Shown here: positions 8,899-18,113 of the stretch, piece after piece
Numbering within the stretch: position 1 is the stretch's first letter
Layout of the letters: each line of letters opens with the position of its first letter
Assembly: GCF_012933545.1 (NCBI RefSeq)
Contig: NZ_JAADJU010000001.1
Location: 310,001 to 374,000, forward strand
Length of the DNA: 64,000 bases
Direction of reading: 5' to 3'
From: Rouxiella aceris
Lineage (GTDB): Bacteria; Pseudomonadota; Gammaproteobacteria; Enterobacterales; Enterobacteriaceae
The notes under the pieces: model-generated
What the model saw: the letters and a program-made list of their open reading frames with translations, nothing else
Databases searched by the model: none
What the model was told of the DNA's origin: nothing
Program-made: the position numbers and the translations under genes

Positions 8899-11334
8899 TT
8901 ATTTACTATCCAGTGCATAGGCAATGACATAATCACCGCGATCGGGAGACTGACGTGCGCCACCGGCGGAGATCACTACATACTGCTTACCGGTTTTCGG
9001 TGAAATATAGCTCATAGGCCCACCGCCGCTGCCCACCGGCAAACGGGCTTTCCACACTTCGGCACCCGTTGATGAATCAAAAGCGCGCAGGTAATAGTCC
9101 TGGGTCCCGGCAATAAAGACCAGACCGCCCTGGGTGGCCAGCGTGCCGCCCAGCGTTGGCATACCTATCGGCATCTGCGCATGCATTTTAATACCGAAAG
9201 GACCAGTATCCTGCACAGTGCCAGCCGGTACCTGCCAGACGATTTTCTGCGTTTTCAGGTCAATTGCCGACAGCGTACCAAAAGGTGGTTTCTGGCAAGG
9301 AATACCCAGCGGGGACATAAAGCGGTTTTTGTTTACCCCATAAGGCGTGCCTTTCAGCGGTACTGCGCCCATACCGGTGTTAACCGACTCACCGCCATTG
9401 CTGGCTGCCGCCGCATTGTTATTCTGCTTGATCATCTGCACCCACAGACCCAACCGCATATCGTTAACAAAGATATAGTGATTGTTGGGATCGGTAGAGA
9501 GACTGCCCCAGTTCATTCCGCCCAGCGAACCAGGGAAACTGAGTGACACATCGGTGTCAGGGGCGGTAAACAGGCCGTCATAACGCATGGATTTAAAGCT
9601 GACGCGGCAGATAAGCTGATCGAACGGCGTAGCACCCCACATATCCGACTCTTTCAGTTTGTCGGCACCAATTGACGGCATACCCACCGAGAACGGTTGG
9701 GTTTTGGCATACTGCTCGCCAGGGATATTACCGACCTTAACCGGCAACTCTTTGACTTCAGTCAGCGGTTTACCGGTGTAGCGATCGAGCACAAAGATTT
9801 GCCCGGTTTTACCGCCAAATACCACCGCCGGTTTGCTGCTGCCATCTTTCATCGGGAAGTCGATCAGGCTCGGCTGCATGGGCACATCAAAGTCCCACAA
9901 GTCATTATGAACCGTCTGATACACCCACTTCTCTTTACCGGTATTGGCATCCAGCGCCAGAATAGAGGTGGCATACTTGTGGTCGAGCGCATTACGGTTG
10001 GCGCCCCACAGATCCACAGACGGACTGCCCAATGGCAGGAAAACGGTGTTCATTGCCGGATCATAAGACATCGGTGCCCAGGAGTTGGGCGTGCTGCGCA
10101 CAAAGGTTTGACCCGGTTGCAGCTGCGAGTTCGGATCCTCTTTGCCGGGATCGAAAGCCCAGCGCATTTTACCGGTGATCACGTCAAAGCCACGCATAAC
10201 GCCACCGGGCATATCGGTTTGCACGTTATCTGCCACGCGCCCGCCAACCACCACGGTGGTTCCGGCCAGCGTCGGGGCAGAAGTCAGCTGATATTTCGGA
10301 TCGGCAGCGTCACCCAGACCGGCTTTGAGATCAACAATCCCGTGATCGCCAAAGTTCTCACACATCTCGCCGTTATCGGCGTTGATCGCCACCAGACGGG
10401 CATCAATGGTGTTCATCAGAATGCGACGCTGACAGCTATCCCCGGCGGCCAGCGCCACCGGTAACGCAGGGGTTGAACCCGGCACCGTGGCGGCAGGCAG
10501 AGGTCGGGTAACATCAAAATAAGCCAGACCGCGACAGCGGTTCCATACCTGCGACTGCGCATTGATATCACGCCGCCAGATCTGTTTGCCGCTGTCGGCA
10601 TCGACGGCAATCACGTTATTGTGCGGCGTACAGAGAAATACCCGGTTGCCAATTTGCAAAGGAGTTTCCTGGTCTTCGGCACCGTTGCCGCCAGGGCTGA
10701 TCGGCGTATCACCGGTATGGAAGGTCCAGGCCACTTGCAAATTTTTAACGTTGTTACGGTTAATCTGATCCAGGGCGACAAAGCGATCGCCTCCCGGCGT
10801 ATTGCCGTAGTTATCCCAGTTTTGCTGCTGTTTGGCTTTATCCACCGGCACCAGCGGCAAAGGTTCACCGCGAAAGGCAACGGTTGGATGCGGCTGGAAC
10901 ATCTGCACAAAAGTCGCCAGCATGCCCACCAGCAAGACGGCAGATAGCGCATAAGACGGCCCGGCCAGTGCAGCTTTGCCTTCCGCTTTGCGCAGTGTTG
11001 GCCAGGTAGCAAAAGCCAACAGCATCAGACCGGCAGGTACCATCAGCCGCGACACCAGCGGCCAGAAATCCCAGCCGGCATCAAACCATGACCAAATCAG
11101 CGTACCGATAAACACCAGCGCAAATAGCACCACTGCCGATGACTTGCCACGGAAAAACTGAATCGCCGACAGCACAATCACAATACCGGCAATCAGGAAG
11201 TACCTGCTACCACCGAGAGACACCAACTTCCCACCTTCAATGGCAAAAAACAGGCCAACGACAGCGAGAATTACCCCTAACAAACAACACCATAGCCTGA
11301 GCTTTAGACTCGACTGGTAATGCGATCCAGACAT
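8899..11334 (-). CDS. gcd: Membrane-bound PQQ-dependent dehydrogenase, glucose/quinate/shikimate type
   Basis: 811 residues, close to the 796 of E. coli Gcd. The N-terminal 140 residues hold about five hydrophobic helices (for example LRLWCCLLGVILAVVGLFFA), then a periplasmic eight-bladed quinoprotein propeller with repeated Trp-docking patterns (VIAVDADSGKQIWRRD; ILALDANTGKEKWVYQ; LRAFDSSTGAEVWKARLP). The family oxidises glucose to gluconolactone (or quinate/shikimate) in the periplasm using PQQ and reduces ubiquinone. The start is ATG 11334, eight bases after GGAGAG; a GTG three codons earlier is possible. Convergent with the gluconate dehydrogenase operon, which supports glucose as substrate. 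No PQQ biosynthesis genes are in the window. Confidence 0.88.
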   Translation of the reverse strand: MSGSHYQSSLKLRLWCCLLGVILAVVGLFFAIEGGKLVSLGGSRYFLIAGIVIVLSAIQFFRGKSSAVVLFALVFIGTLIWSWFDAGWDFWPLVSRLMVPAGLMLLAFATWPTLRKAEGKAALAGPSYALSAVLLVGMLATFVQMFQPHPTVAFRGEPLPLVPVDKAKQQQNWDNYGNTPGGDRFVALDQINRNNVKNLQVAWTFHTGDTPISPGGNGAEDQETPLQIGNRVFLCTPHNNVIAVDADSGKQIWRRDINAQSQVWNRCRGLAYFDVTRPLPAATVPGSTPALPVALAAGDSCQRRILMNTIDARLVAINADNGEMCENFGDHGIVDLKAGLGDAADPKYQLTSAPTLAGTTVVVGGRVADNVQTDMPGGVMRGFDVITGKMRWAFDPGKEDPNSQLQPGQTFVRSTPNSWAPMSYDPAMNTVFLPLGSPSVDLWGANRNALDHKYATSILALDANTGKEKWVYQTVHNDLWDFDVPMQPSLIDFPMKDGSSKPAVVFGGKTGQIFVLDRYTGKPLTEVKELPVKVGNIPGEQYAKTQPFSVGMPSIGADKLKESDMWGATPFDQLICRVSFKSMRYDGLFTAPDTDVSLSFPGSLGGMNWGSLSTDPNNHYIFVNDMRLGLWVQMIKQNNNAAAASNGGESVNTGMGAVPLKGTPYGVNKNRFMSPLGIPCQKPPFGTLSAIDLKTQKIVWQVPAGTVQDTGPFGIKMHAQMPIGMPTLGGTLATQGGLVFIAGTQDYYLRAFDSSTGAEVWKARLPVGSGGGPMSYISPKTGKQYVVISAGGARQSPDRGDYVIAYALDSK

Positions 11335-11778
11335 GACAGGCACTCTCCGAAATTTTCTATTTTGATAATTATTACCAACGTAATAGTTACGACCTGGTTC
11401 TCAAGTATGACTCAAATGCTTTTTTCTACGTCAAAACATGATCGCCACATTGTACCACTTGATTCATTTTTAGTGTTAACGACATAACTATTTACGGACA
11501 AATTATTAACAACTAAATGCAACTACTTCACAATTTATGATTCCATTCAGGGCATTAGCCATTAACCTATCGGTAATTTTTTTAAGCAGACGTTCGCTTG
11601 CGGTATAAAAACCCATCCCCATGCACAACGATTAATCACCCCCACTCATAACCCCATGCGGCCTGGCCCCGCTAATCGCCCGTCCTCCGGCTTGTTATGA
11701 TGGCTTCCGTTAGCCCACCCACTCTACTCGCCACCTGCGGCGCTATGCCGACAGGCTGGCCCTCGACCGGAAAACTTT
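11335..11778. promoter_or_regulatory. Divergent control region between the PQQ dehydrogenase and the MFS exporter
   Basis: 444 bp with no credible gene. The left half is AT-rich and should contain the promoter of the minus-strand dehydrogenase. The right half is GC-rich and leads to the exporter. No operator or RNA structure is recognised with confidence. Confidence 0.4.
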
Positions 11779-13032
11779 ATGCCTCAACCCCAGTCTCAAC
11801 TGCGCCAGACAGCAACTCGCCATACCCGGCAACAAGATCTGCGTATTCTGATTATTCTTAGCGCCTTGATGTCCTTTGCTTCGGTATCAACGGATTTGTA
11901 CTTACCGGCAATGCCAACCATTACCCGCGAACTGCATGCCGCTGCGGGCAGCATTGAATTTACCCTGTCGGGTTTTTTGATTGGTTTTAGTCTCGGGCAA
12001 TTGATCTGGGGACCGGTAGGCGATCGCTTTGGCCGCCGTTTGCCGATCGCGCTGGGGCTGGTGCTGTTTATTGTTGGCTCAGCAGGCTGCGCGCTGTCGG
12101 CAACCATGGTGCAGATGGTGTTCTGGCGAGTGATACAGGCATTAGGGGCCTGTGCCGGACCAGTATTGGCCCGCGCGATGGTCAGAGATCTCTACGCCCG
12201 TGAGCGTTCAGCGCAAATGTTATCGACGCTGATCCTGTTTATGGCTGTCGCACCGCTGCTTGGTCCTATTATTGGCGGGCAGATTATGGCCATTGGCTCC
12301 TGGCATAATATTTTCTGGGTAATGGTGGGATTAGGTTTTGTGGCGCTGTACGGCGTATGGCAATTACCGGAATCCCTGTCGGCCGAGCAGCGTAGCCAAG
12401 AACCCTTTAGCCGGGTCTTTGCCAATTACGCCGAGTTGCTGCGCAACGGGCGGGTGATGGGTTTCGCCCTGACCAGCAGTTTTTATTACTGTAGTTTTTA
12501 TGCCTTTATTGCCGGCACGCCTTTCGCCTATATCGACTTTTACCATGTTTCCCCCCAGATCTACGGTCTGCTGTTTGGCGTGAATGTGCTGGGGATTATG
12601 TCGACCAACTTTTTCAATGGTCGCCTGATTACCCGTTTTGGCAGTGAAAAACTGTTTTATATCGGTGCAGTGATTGCCGCCGCAGCCGGTAGCCTACTGG
12701 GTATTGATGCCTATTTCGGCTGGGGCGGACTGGCAGGTTTGGCCATCCCCTTCTTTGTCTTTGCCTCGATGAACGGCTTTATTGTTGCCAATGCAGTGGC
12801 GGGCGCACTGGCCGCAGCGCAGCACAATGCAGGTGCCTGTTCATCGCTGGTGGGCGCCATGCAATATGGTTCGGGCATCCTCAGTGCCTCCCTGGTCGGC
12901 TGGCTGGCGGATGGCACCCCGTGGCCGATGGGGGCAATTATCGCCCTGATGGCGCTACTCTGCTCGCTGACGGCCATCGGCATGAGACAGCACGGCAAAG
13001 GCCAGAGGCAAGGCTGCGATATCTCCTCTTAA
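11779..13032 (+). CDS. Bcr/CflA-family multidrug efflux MFS transporter
   Basis: 417 residues with twelve predicted membrane segments. Family marks are STDLYLPAMPTITREL after the first helix (the acidic residue and PAMP typical of DHA1 Bcr/CflA/MdfA), the MFS A-motif GDRFGRRLPIALG between helices 2 and 3, and a helix-5 region with GPIIGGQI. These proton-driven pumps export drugs such as bicyclomycin or chloramphenicol from the cytoplasm. The ribosome site before ATG 11779 is weak (GGAAAA). The stop codon overlaps that of the convergent IclR gene (13029-13032). The substrate is not predictable from sequence. Confidence 0.88.
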   Translation: MPQPQSQLRQTATRHTRQQDLRILIILSALMSFASVSTDLYLPAMPTITRELHAAAGSIEFTLSGFLIGFSLGQLIWGPVGDRFGRRLPIALGLVLFIVGSAGCALSATMVQMVFWRVIQALGACAGPVLARAMVRDLYARERSAQMLSTLILFMAVAPLLGPIIGGQIMAIGSWHNIFWVMVGLGFVALYGVWQLPESLSAEQRSQEPFSRVFANYAELLRNGRVMGFALTSSFYYCSFYAFIAGTPFAYIDFYHVSPQIYGLLFGVNVLGIMSTNFFNGRLITRFGSEKLFYIGAVIAAAAGSLLGIDAYFGWGGLAGLAIPFFVFASMNGFIVANAVAGALAAAQHNAGACSSLVGAMQYGSGILSASLVGWLADGTPWPMGAIIALMALLCSLTAIGMRQHGKGQRQGCDISS

Positions 13033-13853
13033 CCTTCCTGCGGGGTAACAAAACCGATCTCCTGCGAAATGCGCTGAGCGATATCCTGCACAGCATCAAT
13101 CAGCACTTTCGCCCCCGCCTGCTCAAGCCTGGCGGTGGGCAAGGAGATGGAAACGGTATATTTGACCTGCTGGTGGACATCAAAAATAGGTGCCGCCACG
13201 CAAGACACGCCAAGCTCCTTCTCTTCGCGATCCAGCGACAATTTTAGCCGCCGAATTTCCGCCAGCTCCTGATACATTTTGTCCAACTCGGTGATGGTAT
13301 TACGGGTAAATGGCTGGATCTGTTCATGATGCGTCTGCCAGTAGTGGGCAGCAAACTGCTCCCGTTCATAGGCCATAAAAATCTTGCCCATCGCCGAACA
13401 GTAAAGCGGCATATGCTGACCAATATAGGCGCGGGTTCGCATCATTCCGGTAGTCGGCTCCAGCTTATAAATCAGCAGCACATGATCCTCTTCGCGGGTG
13501 GAAAAATTAACCGTTTCCCCGGTGATCAAATTTAACTGTTCAAGATGCGGTGCCGCCACATGGATAATATTCAGTGACGACAGGGTCTTTTGACCAATGG
13601 AGATCAGCTTGGTGGTTAAGCGATAGCTGCCGGGGGACGGTGCTGGCGTGACATAGCCACAGCTATGCAATCCCTGCAACAAGCGATGGACGGTACTTTT
13701 GTTCATTTGCGCCAGTTCGGCCAAATGTGCCAACGGACAGCCGTTAGGAAAGTTACCCAAAATTTCAATCAGTTGCAGACCACGAAACAGACTCTGACTG
13801 CCCAAAGGTTTCTCTTTTTTACTGATGTCATCTTGCTCAATTTTTAAGCTCAT
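13029..13853 (-). CDS. IclR-family transcriptional regulator
   Basis: 274 residues. An N-terminal winged helix-turn-helix (LIEILGNFPNGCPLAHLAEL, then MNKSTVHRLLQGLHSCGYV) is followed by the IclR effector-binding domain (TGETVNFSTREEDHVLLIYK; CVAAPIFDVHQQVKYTVSIS). It is divergent from the sugar ABC/lactonase operon starting at 14128, sharing a 274-bp intergenic region with a good promoter and a 13-bp palindrome, so it most likely controls that operon and itself. IclR proteins usually sense a small sugar-derived or aromatic acid. The last four bases overlap the convergent MFS gene. Confidence 0.92.
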   Translation of the reverse strand: MSLKIEQDDISKKEKPLGSQSLFRGLQLIEILGNFPNGCPLAHLAELAQMNKSTVHRLLQGLHSCGYVTPAPSPGSYRLTTKLISIGQKTLSSLNIIHVAAPHLEQLNLITGETVNFSTREEDHVLLIYKLEPTTGMMRTRAYIGQHMPLYCSAMGKIFMAYEREQFAAHYWQTHHEQIQPFTRNTITELDKMYQELAEIRRLKLSLDREEKELGVSCVAAPIFDVHQQVKYTVSISLPTARLEQAGAKVLIDAVQDIAQRISQEIGFVTPQEG

Positions 13854-13988
13854 TACTCAGTTCCTTGATTGCCAAAAAAGCAGATTGCCAACTTCATCCT
13901 AGCAACACAAAAGTGTGTTACCGGTCACATTTAAGCAACATTATATTTAATCCATTGATTTTTAATCAAAATAAAATCAGCCACAACT

Positions 13989-14017
13989 TTGATTAATTCT
14001 ACTATTCAGCATAGTAT
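13989..14017 (+). promoter_or_regulatory. Sigma70-type promoter for the ABC/lactonase operon
   Basis: TTGATT (13989-13994) and TAGTAT (14012-14017) are separated by exactly 17 bases, pointing toward the ABC operon about 110 bp downstream. Confidence 0.5.
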
Positions 14018-14021
14018 TTTT

Positions 14022-14034
14022 GAAATCAGATTTC
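14022..14034. promoter_or_regulatory. Candidate IclR operator palindrome
   Basis: GAAATCAGATTTC is a perfect odd palindrome (only the centre base unpaired), preceded by T as in TGAAAT. It lies just downstream of the -10 box, over the expected start of transcription. Known IclR/KdgR-type sites have the same layout of GAAA...TTTC half-sites, so binding here by the divergent IclR protein would repress the operon. Confidence 0.45.
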
Positions 14035-14127
14035 GCATATTGAAACGCTCGCCGTGATTTTAGACCAATCAATGATCACTTTCCATGGTAGCGATCACCT
14101 GACGTGACCCTTTTAAGGACGCAAAAG

Positions 14128-15651
14128 ATGCACAGCGAAAACCAGCCGATCCTGGCTCTCAACCACATCGTAAAACGCTTTGGCGGCAATCTGGCCGTTA
14201 ATGATGTCAGTCTGCAAGTGATGCCGGGTGAAGTGCTGGCATTACTGGGGGAGAACGGTGCCGGCAAATCGACGCTGATTAAAGTGCTGGCGGGAGTCTA
14301 TCAACGCGACAGCGGCGAGATCCTGTTTCAGGGCAAGAGCATTAGCTCGGCAGCGGAGCTGAAAAGCGGTTCACATCAACCCATTGCTTTTATTCACCAG
14401 GACCTGGGTCTGATTGAATGGATGACGGTGGCGGAAAATATGGCCTTGGTGATGGGTTTTCCACGGCGGTTGGGATTAATCAACTGGCGAGCCATTCGCC
14501 AGCGCGCCCTCGATGCTCTAAAAGATGTCGGCATTGCGCTGGACCCCGATGCACGAGTGTTTGAACTCTCCCGCACCGAAAAATCGCTGCTGGCTATCGC
14601 CCGCGCCGTGGCGGTTAACGCCGAGCTGCTGGTGCTGGACGAGCCGACCGCCTCACTACCGGCCAACGACGTGCGCCATTTATTTGCGGTGATTAACCGA
14701 CTGCGCGCCAAAAAGGTCGGCATGATTTACGTTACCCATCGTCTGGATGAAGTGATCGAAATTGCCGACAGCGTCTGCGTGATGCGTGATGGTCGCTACG
14801 TGGCCGGGGGCAAAACCAGCGCCTATCGCCTGCGCGACCTGGTGCAGATGATCGTTGGCGAAAGCGTCGATGAGGATCAGCGCGAACCCTTACCCGAAAA
14901 CCAGCCACCGGTGCTGCAACTGCAACAGGTAGAAGTCGGCGAGATCGGGCCGGTTTCATTCTCGCTGCAACCCGGCGAGATGCTGGCGCTGGCAGGTTTG
15001 CGCGGTGCCGGGCAGGAAGAAATTGGCCGTCTGCTATTTGGCCTGCGCAGCAGTCACGGCGGGACAATCCGCTTTCGCAATGCCCCTTATACTGCCAGCA
15101 CCCCGTCGCAGGCGATGGCCAAAGGCGTGTCGCTGGTGGCCGGCGATCGTACCGGCGAGAGCCTGGTTATGACCATGAGCGTCAGGGAAAACCTGTTTCT
15201 TAATCCCTGTAGCGCCGGACACAAGCTGTTGGCGCGCTACAGCAATCGCGAAGAGATCGGTGCCAGCTGGTGGAAGGTACAACTGTTTGATATCCGTCCC
15301 AAAGACGTGAATACCACCATTAGCGCCTTGTCCGGCGGCAATCAACAGAAAGTGGTGATGGCCCGCTGGATGAACCTCGGCGCTCCTTTATTAATCCTGG
15401 AAGATCCCACCGCCGGGGTTGACGTTGGTGCCCGCGCCGAAATCTACCATCTGCTCAATAAATCCCTGGCGGAAGGCGTGGCCGTACTGGTGATCTCCAA
15501 TGATTTCGAAGAGATAGCCCATATCTGCAACCGGGCACTGGTCTTTAATCGCGGCAAAGTCGTTGGCGAACTTAAAAATCAGCAGGTCAGCTTTGCCAAT
15601 CTACTGGAGCTGGCCTCTGCCAGCAACGCAGAAACCCTTGCCACCAGCTAG
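14128..15651 (+). CDS. Sugar ABC transporter ATP-binding protein (RbsA/MglA type, two NBDs)
   Basis: 507 residues with two fused nucleotide-binding domains, as in RbsA/MglA/XylG. The first has Walker A GENGAGKST, Walker B LLVLDEPTA and a degenerate signature (LSRTEKSLLAIARA). The second has an altered Walker A (GLRGAGQEE), a canonical signature LSGGNQQKVVMARW and a Walker B of unusual order, LLILEDPTAGVD (Glu-Asp instead of Asp-Glu). The start chosen is ATG 14128, seven bases after AAGGAC; the GTG at 14104 would include the ribosome site in the gene. It powers uptake of a sugar together with the permease and binding protein that follow. Confidence 0.92.
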   Translation: MHSENQPILALNHIVKRFGGNLAVNDVSLQVMPGEVLALLGENGAGKSTLIKVLAGVYQRDSGEILFQGKSISSAAELKSGSHQPIAFIHQDLGLIEWMTVAENMALVMGFPRRLGLINWRAIRQRALDALKDVGIALDPDARVFELSRTEKSLLAIARAVAVNAELLVLDEPTASLPANDVRHLFAVINRLRAKKVGMIYVTHRLDEVIEIADSVCVMRDGRYVAGGKTSAYRLRDLVQMIVGESVDEDQREPLPENQPPVLQLQQVEVGEIGPVSFSLQPGEMLALAGLRGAGQEEIGRLLFGLRSSHGGTIRFRNAPYTASTPSQAMAKGVSLVAGDRTGESLVMTMSVRENLFLNPCSAGHKLLARYSNREEIGASWWKVQLFDIRPKDVNTTISALSGGNQQKVVMARWMNLGAPLLILEDPTAGVDVGARAEIYHLLNKSLAEGVAVLVISNDFEEIAHICNRALVFNRGKVVGELKNQQVSFANLLELASASNAETLATS

Positions 15652-15720
15652 TCAATGCGTTTCAACCCTGTGACTCACCCTGGCGACAACGTTATAACAG
15701 ACCTAAAGGCGTAAAATGTC

Positions 15721-16815
15721 ATGTCAAAAACATCTGTAAAATCAACAGCACTGGAGCAGCGCGTCAGCTTGCACCAACATGGATTCGGCGCCTGGAGCAT
15801 GCAGATCCTCACTCGTTACGGTCTGCTGCTGCTGTGCATTGCGCTGATTATTTTCTTCTCGCTGGCAACACCGGCCTTTGCCTCCATGCTGACGCTCCAG
15901 GCCATTCTCTCCAGCAAGTCGAAAATCGCCCTGCTGGCGCTGGCGGCGACCATTCCCATGATTGTCGGCAAAATCGACCTTAACGTCGGCTTTGGTATTG
16001 TACTGTGGCATATCCTCGCTATCACCCTGCAGGTGCAATACGGTTTCTCCTGGCAGTTTGCCGTTGCGGCGGTGCTAGTGCTCTCGGCACTCTACGGACT
16101 GCTGAACGGCATTCTGGTGGCGCTGGCGGATATCGACAGCTTTGTCGCCACCCTGGGTTCCGGTACCGTACTCTATGCCATTGCGCTTTGGCACTCCGGT
16201 GGTCGTCAGATCGTTGGCGATCTGCCCGATGCCTTTAGCGCCCTGCATCACACCGAGATTTTTGGTATCCCGATTGTTGCCTTCTATGTGTTGTTCGTCG
16301 CCGTGGTGTTATGGCTGATCACCGAACATACCCCCCTTGGCCGCTGCATGTACGCCGTTGGCGGCAACCCGGCAGCGGCGAGACTTAACGGTATTTCGGT
16401 TAACCGTTTCACCATCGGTGCCTTTATTGCTTCCAGCCTGTTGACCGGATTTACCGGCGTATTGATTGCCTCGGAGCAAGGGGTGGGTCAGGCCAGCGTC
16501 GGTATGGACTACTTGTTACCGGCCCTGGTGGGCGCGTTTCTCGGCAGCACCACCATCCGCCCCGGTCGGGTTAATGTTTGGGGAACCGTGGTGGGTATTG
16601 CCGTGCTGGCCATCGGTATTGCCGGGATCCAGCAATTTGGCGGCGACTTCTGGGTCGAGCCGCTGTTTAACGGCATTACCCTACTGCTGTCGATCACCAT
16701 TGCCGGTTACGCGCAAAGACGACGTTTACTGAATCAAAAGGCGGTGCAGCATAGCCAGGCGGCGATCGTACCTGCTCAGTTGCCGACGTCCAAAACCGAG
16801 ATAGCCCGAAAGTAA
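15721..16815 (+). CDS. Sugar ABC transporter permease (RbsC type)
   Basis: 364 residues with about ten hydrophobic helices and the RbsC-family sequences AATIPMIVGKIDLNVG (helix 2-3 region) and GRCMYAVGGNPAAARLNGI (the cytoplasmic loop that docks on the ATPase). It forms the membrane channel for the sugar bound by the protein encoded at 16991. It follows the ATPase by about 70 bp. The C-terminal tail is longer and more polar than usual. Confidence 0.92.
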   Translation: MSKTSVKSTALEQRVSLHQHGFGAWSMQILTRYGLLLLCIALIIFFSLATPAFASMLTLQAILSSKSKIALLALAATIPMIVGKIDLNVGFGIVLWHILAITLQVQYGFSWQFAVAAVLVLSALYGLLNGILVALADIDSFVATLGSGTVLYAIALWHSGGRQIVGDLPDAFSALHHTEIFGIPIVAFYVLFVAVVLWLITEHTPLGRCMYAVGGNPAAARLNGISVNRFTIGAFIASSLLTGFTGVLIASEQGVGQASVGMDYLLPALVGAFLGSTTIRPGRVNVWGTVVGIAVLAIGIAGIQQFGGDFWVEPLFNGITLLLSITIAGYAQRRRLLNQKAVQHSQAAIVPAQLPTSKTEIARK

Positions 16816-16823
16816 TTCAGACC

Positions 16824-16906
16824 GCTGACAACGTTGATTTTTAGGGAGAGCGCCCCAGGGGTGATCTTCCCGAGTATCTCGATCAGCAAGAGCACTTTGT
16901 CATCAA
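16824..16906. repeat. Palindromic intergenic repeat element, copy 2
   Basis: Matches the inner part of the element at 8431-8551: CTGACAA, then TTTTAGGGAGAG, a C/G-rich middle, then GAGTATCTCGATCA and ACTTTGTCATCAA. The middle is about 38 bp shorter than in copy 1 and the outer hairpins are absent. It sits between the permease and binding-protein genes of one operon, where such a structure could uncouple expression of the two. Confidence 0.6.
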
Positions 16907-16990
16907 TATTAAAGTCATTGCCATTGTTTTACCGGCGTCCATCAGACGCCCATTGCCGCAATAACCCTTAAGCCCTGCAGGAGCATAATA

Positions 16991-18097
16991 ATGAAAGCTC
17001 GATACCTGTTAGCCGGATTTGTTTTAACCTCGACCCTGTTTAGCACCGTCGCCGCGGTGGCAGACGCCAATCTCGACCAGGCCAAACTGGCAATAGAAAA
17101 AGCCACAGCCCCGGTCACCCTGTGGGACGGTCCCACCAGCGGGCCAAAACTGCAACCGGGTAAACGCATTATCTATATTGCCGGAGATATGAAGAACGGC
17201 GGCGTACAGGGAGTACAGGTGGGGTTGAACGAAGCCGCAGCCACCGCAGGATGGAAACTGGAAACCCTCGACGGCGGCGGTTCGATAAAAGACCAGCTCG
17301 CCGCGCTAAATCAGGCGATTGCGCAAAAACCTGATGGGATCGTGATTGGTGGCTGGAACCCCAACGTCGCCAAGATCCCGCTGAAAAAAGCGGTCAGCGA
17401 AGGCATCACCCTGGTCGCCTGGCACGCCGTGCCAGAGCCGGGCCCAATTGCCAAGTATGACATTTTCTACAATGTTACCTCCGACTCCACGCAGGTGTCG
17501 CAAATCGCCGCCCAGTACGCTATTGCCAAATCCAACGGCCAGGCCAAAGTGCTGATTTTTACCGACTCGCTCTATCAAATCGCACTGGATAAAGCCAATG
17601 TGATGAAGAAAGAAATTGAAAAATGCAGCGGTTGTCAGGTGCTGGAGTTTATTGATACCCCGCTGGCCGATACCGCCAACCGTATGCCATCAATGACCTT
17701 TAGCCTGCTGCAAAAATATGGCGATAAATTCCAGTATGCGCTGGCGATTAACGATCTCTATTTTGACTTTATGGCGCCATCGCTGAAAACCGCCGGTAAA
17801 GGCGGCGACAAAGCCCCCTACAGTATTTCTGCCGGTGATGGTTCGGTCTCCGCCTATCAACGCATCCGCGCCGGTGACAGCCAGTCGGCTACCGTACCGG
17901 AACCACTTAAACTGCACGGCTGGCAGCTGCTTGATGAGCTGAACCGCGCCTTTGCCCATCAGCCTCCCTCTGGCTACGTTACCCCGGCCCATCTGGTGAC
18001 TCGCGACAATATCGGCAGTGACGGCGGAAAAAATAATCTGTTTGACCCGCAAAACGATTATCAGGGTCATTACAAAACCATCTGGGGCGTCAAGTAA
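16991..18097 (+). CDS. Sugar ABC transporter periplasmic binding protein (LacI-like fold)
   Basis: 368 residues with a Sec signal peptide (MKARYLLAGFVLTSTLFSTV, cleavage near AVADA), then a type-1 periplasmic binding fold: IIYIAGDMKNGGVQG opens the first lobe, DGIVIGGWNP and VLIFTDSLYQIA mark the second. This is the substrate receptor of the ABC system encoded just upstream. A 175-bp gap with a repeat element separates it from the permease, and the lactonase gene begins 16 bp after its stop. The substrate is unknown; the lactonase suggests an aldose, aldonate or uronate-like compound. Confidence 0.9.
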   Translation: MKARYLLAGFVLTSTLFSTVAAVADANLDQAKLAIEKATAPVTLWDGPTSGPKLQPGKRIIYIAGDMKNGGVQGVQVGLNEAAATAGWKLETLDGGGSIKDQLAALNQAIAQKPDGIVIGGWNPNVAKIPLKKAVSEGITLVAWHAVPEPGPIAKYDIFYNVTSDSTQVSQIAAQYAIAKSNGQAKVLIFTDSLYQIALDKANVMKKEIEKCSGCQVLEFIDTPLADTANRMPSMTFSLLQKYGDKFQYALAINDLYFDFMAPSLKTAGKGGDKAPYSISAGDGSVSAYQRIRAGDSQSATVPEPLKLHGWQLLDELNRAFAHQPPSGYVTPAHLVTRDNIGSDGGKNNLFDPQNDYQGHYKTIWGVK

Positions 18098-18113
18098 TAC
18101 AGGAGAGCAGCGC

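Noticed and set aside
9697-10464. 255-codon plus-strand frame inside the PQQ dehydrogenase
   Set aside because: Antisense shadow of gcd; His/Arg/Gly-rich and without recognisable domains.
18018-18113. Longer N-terminus for the lactonase
   Set aside because: It would overlap the binding-protein gene; ATG 18114 has AGGAGAG just upstream and matches the family start.
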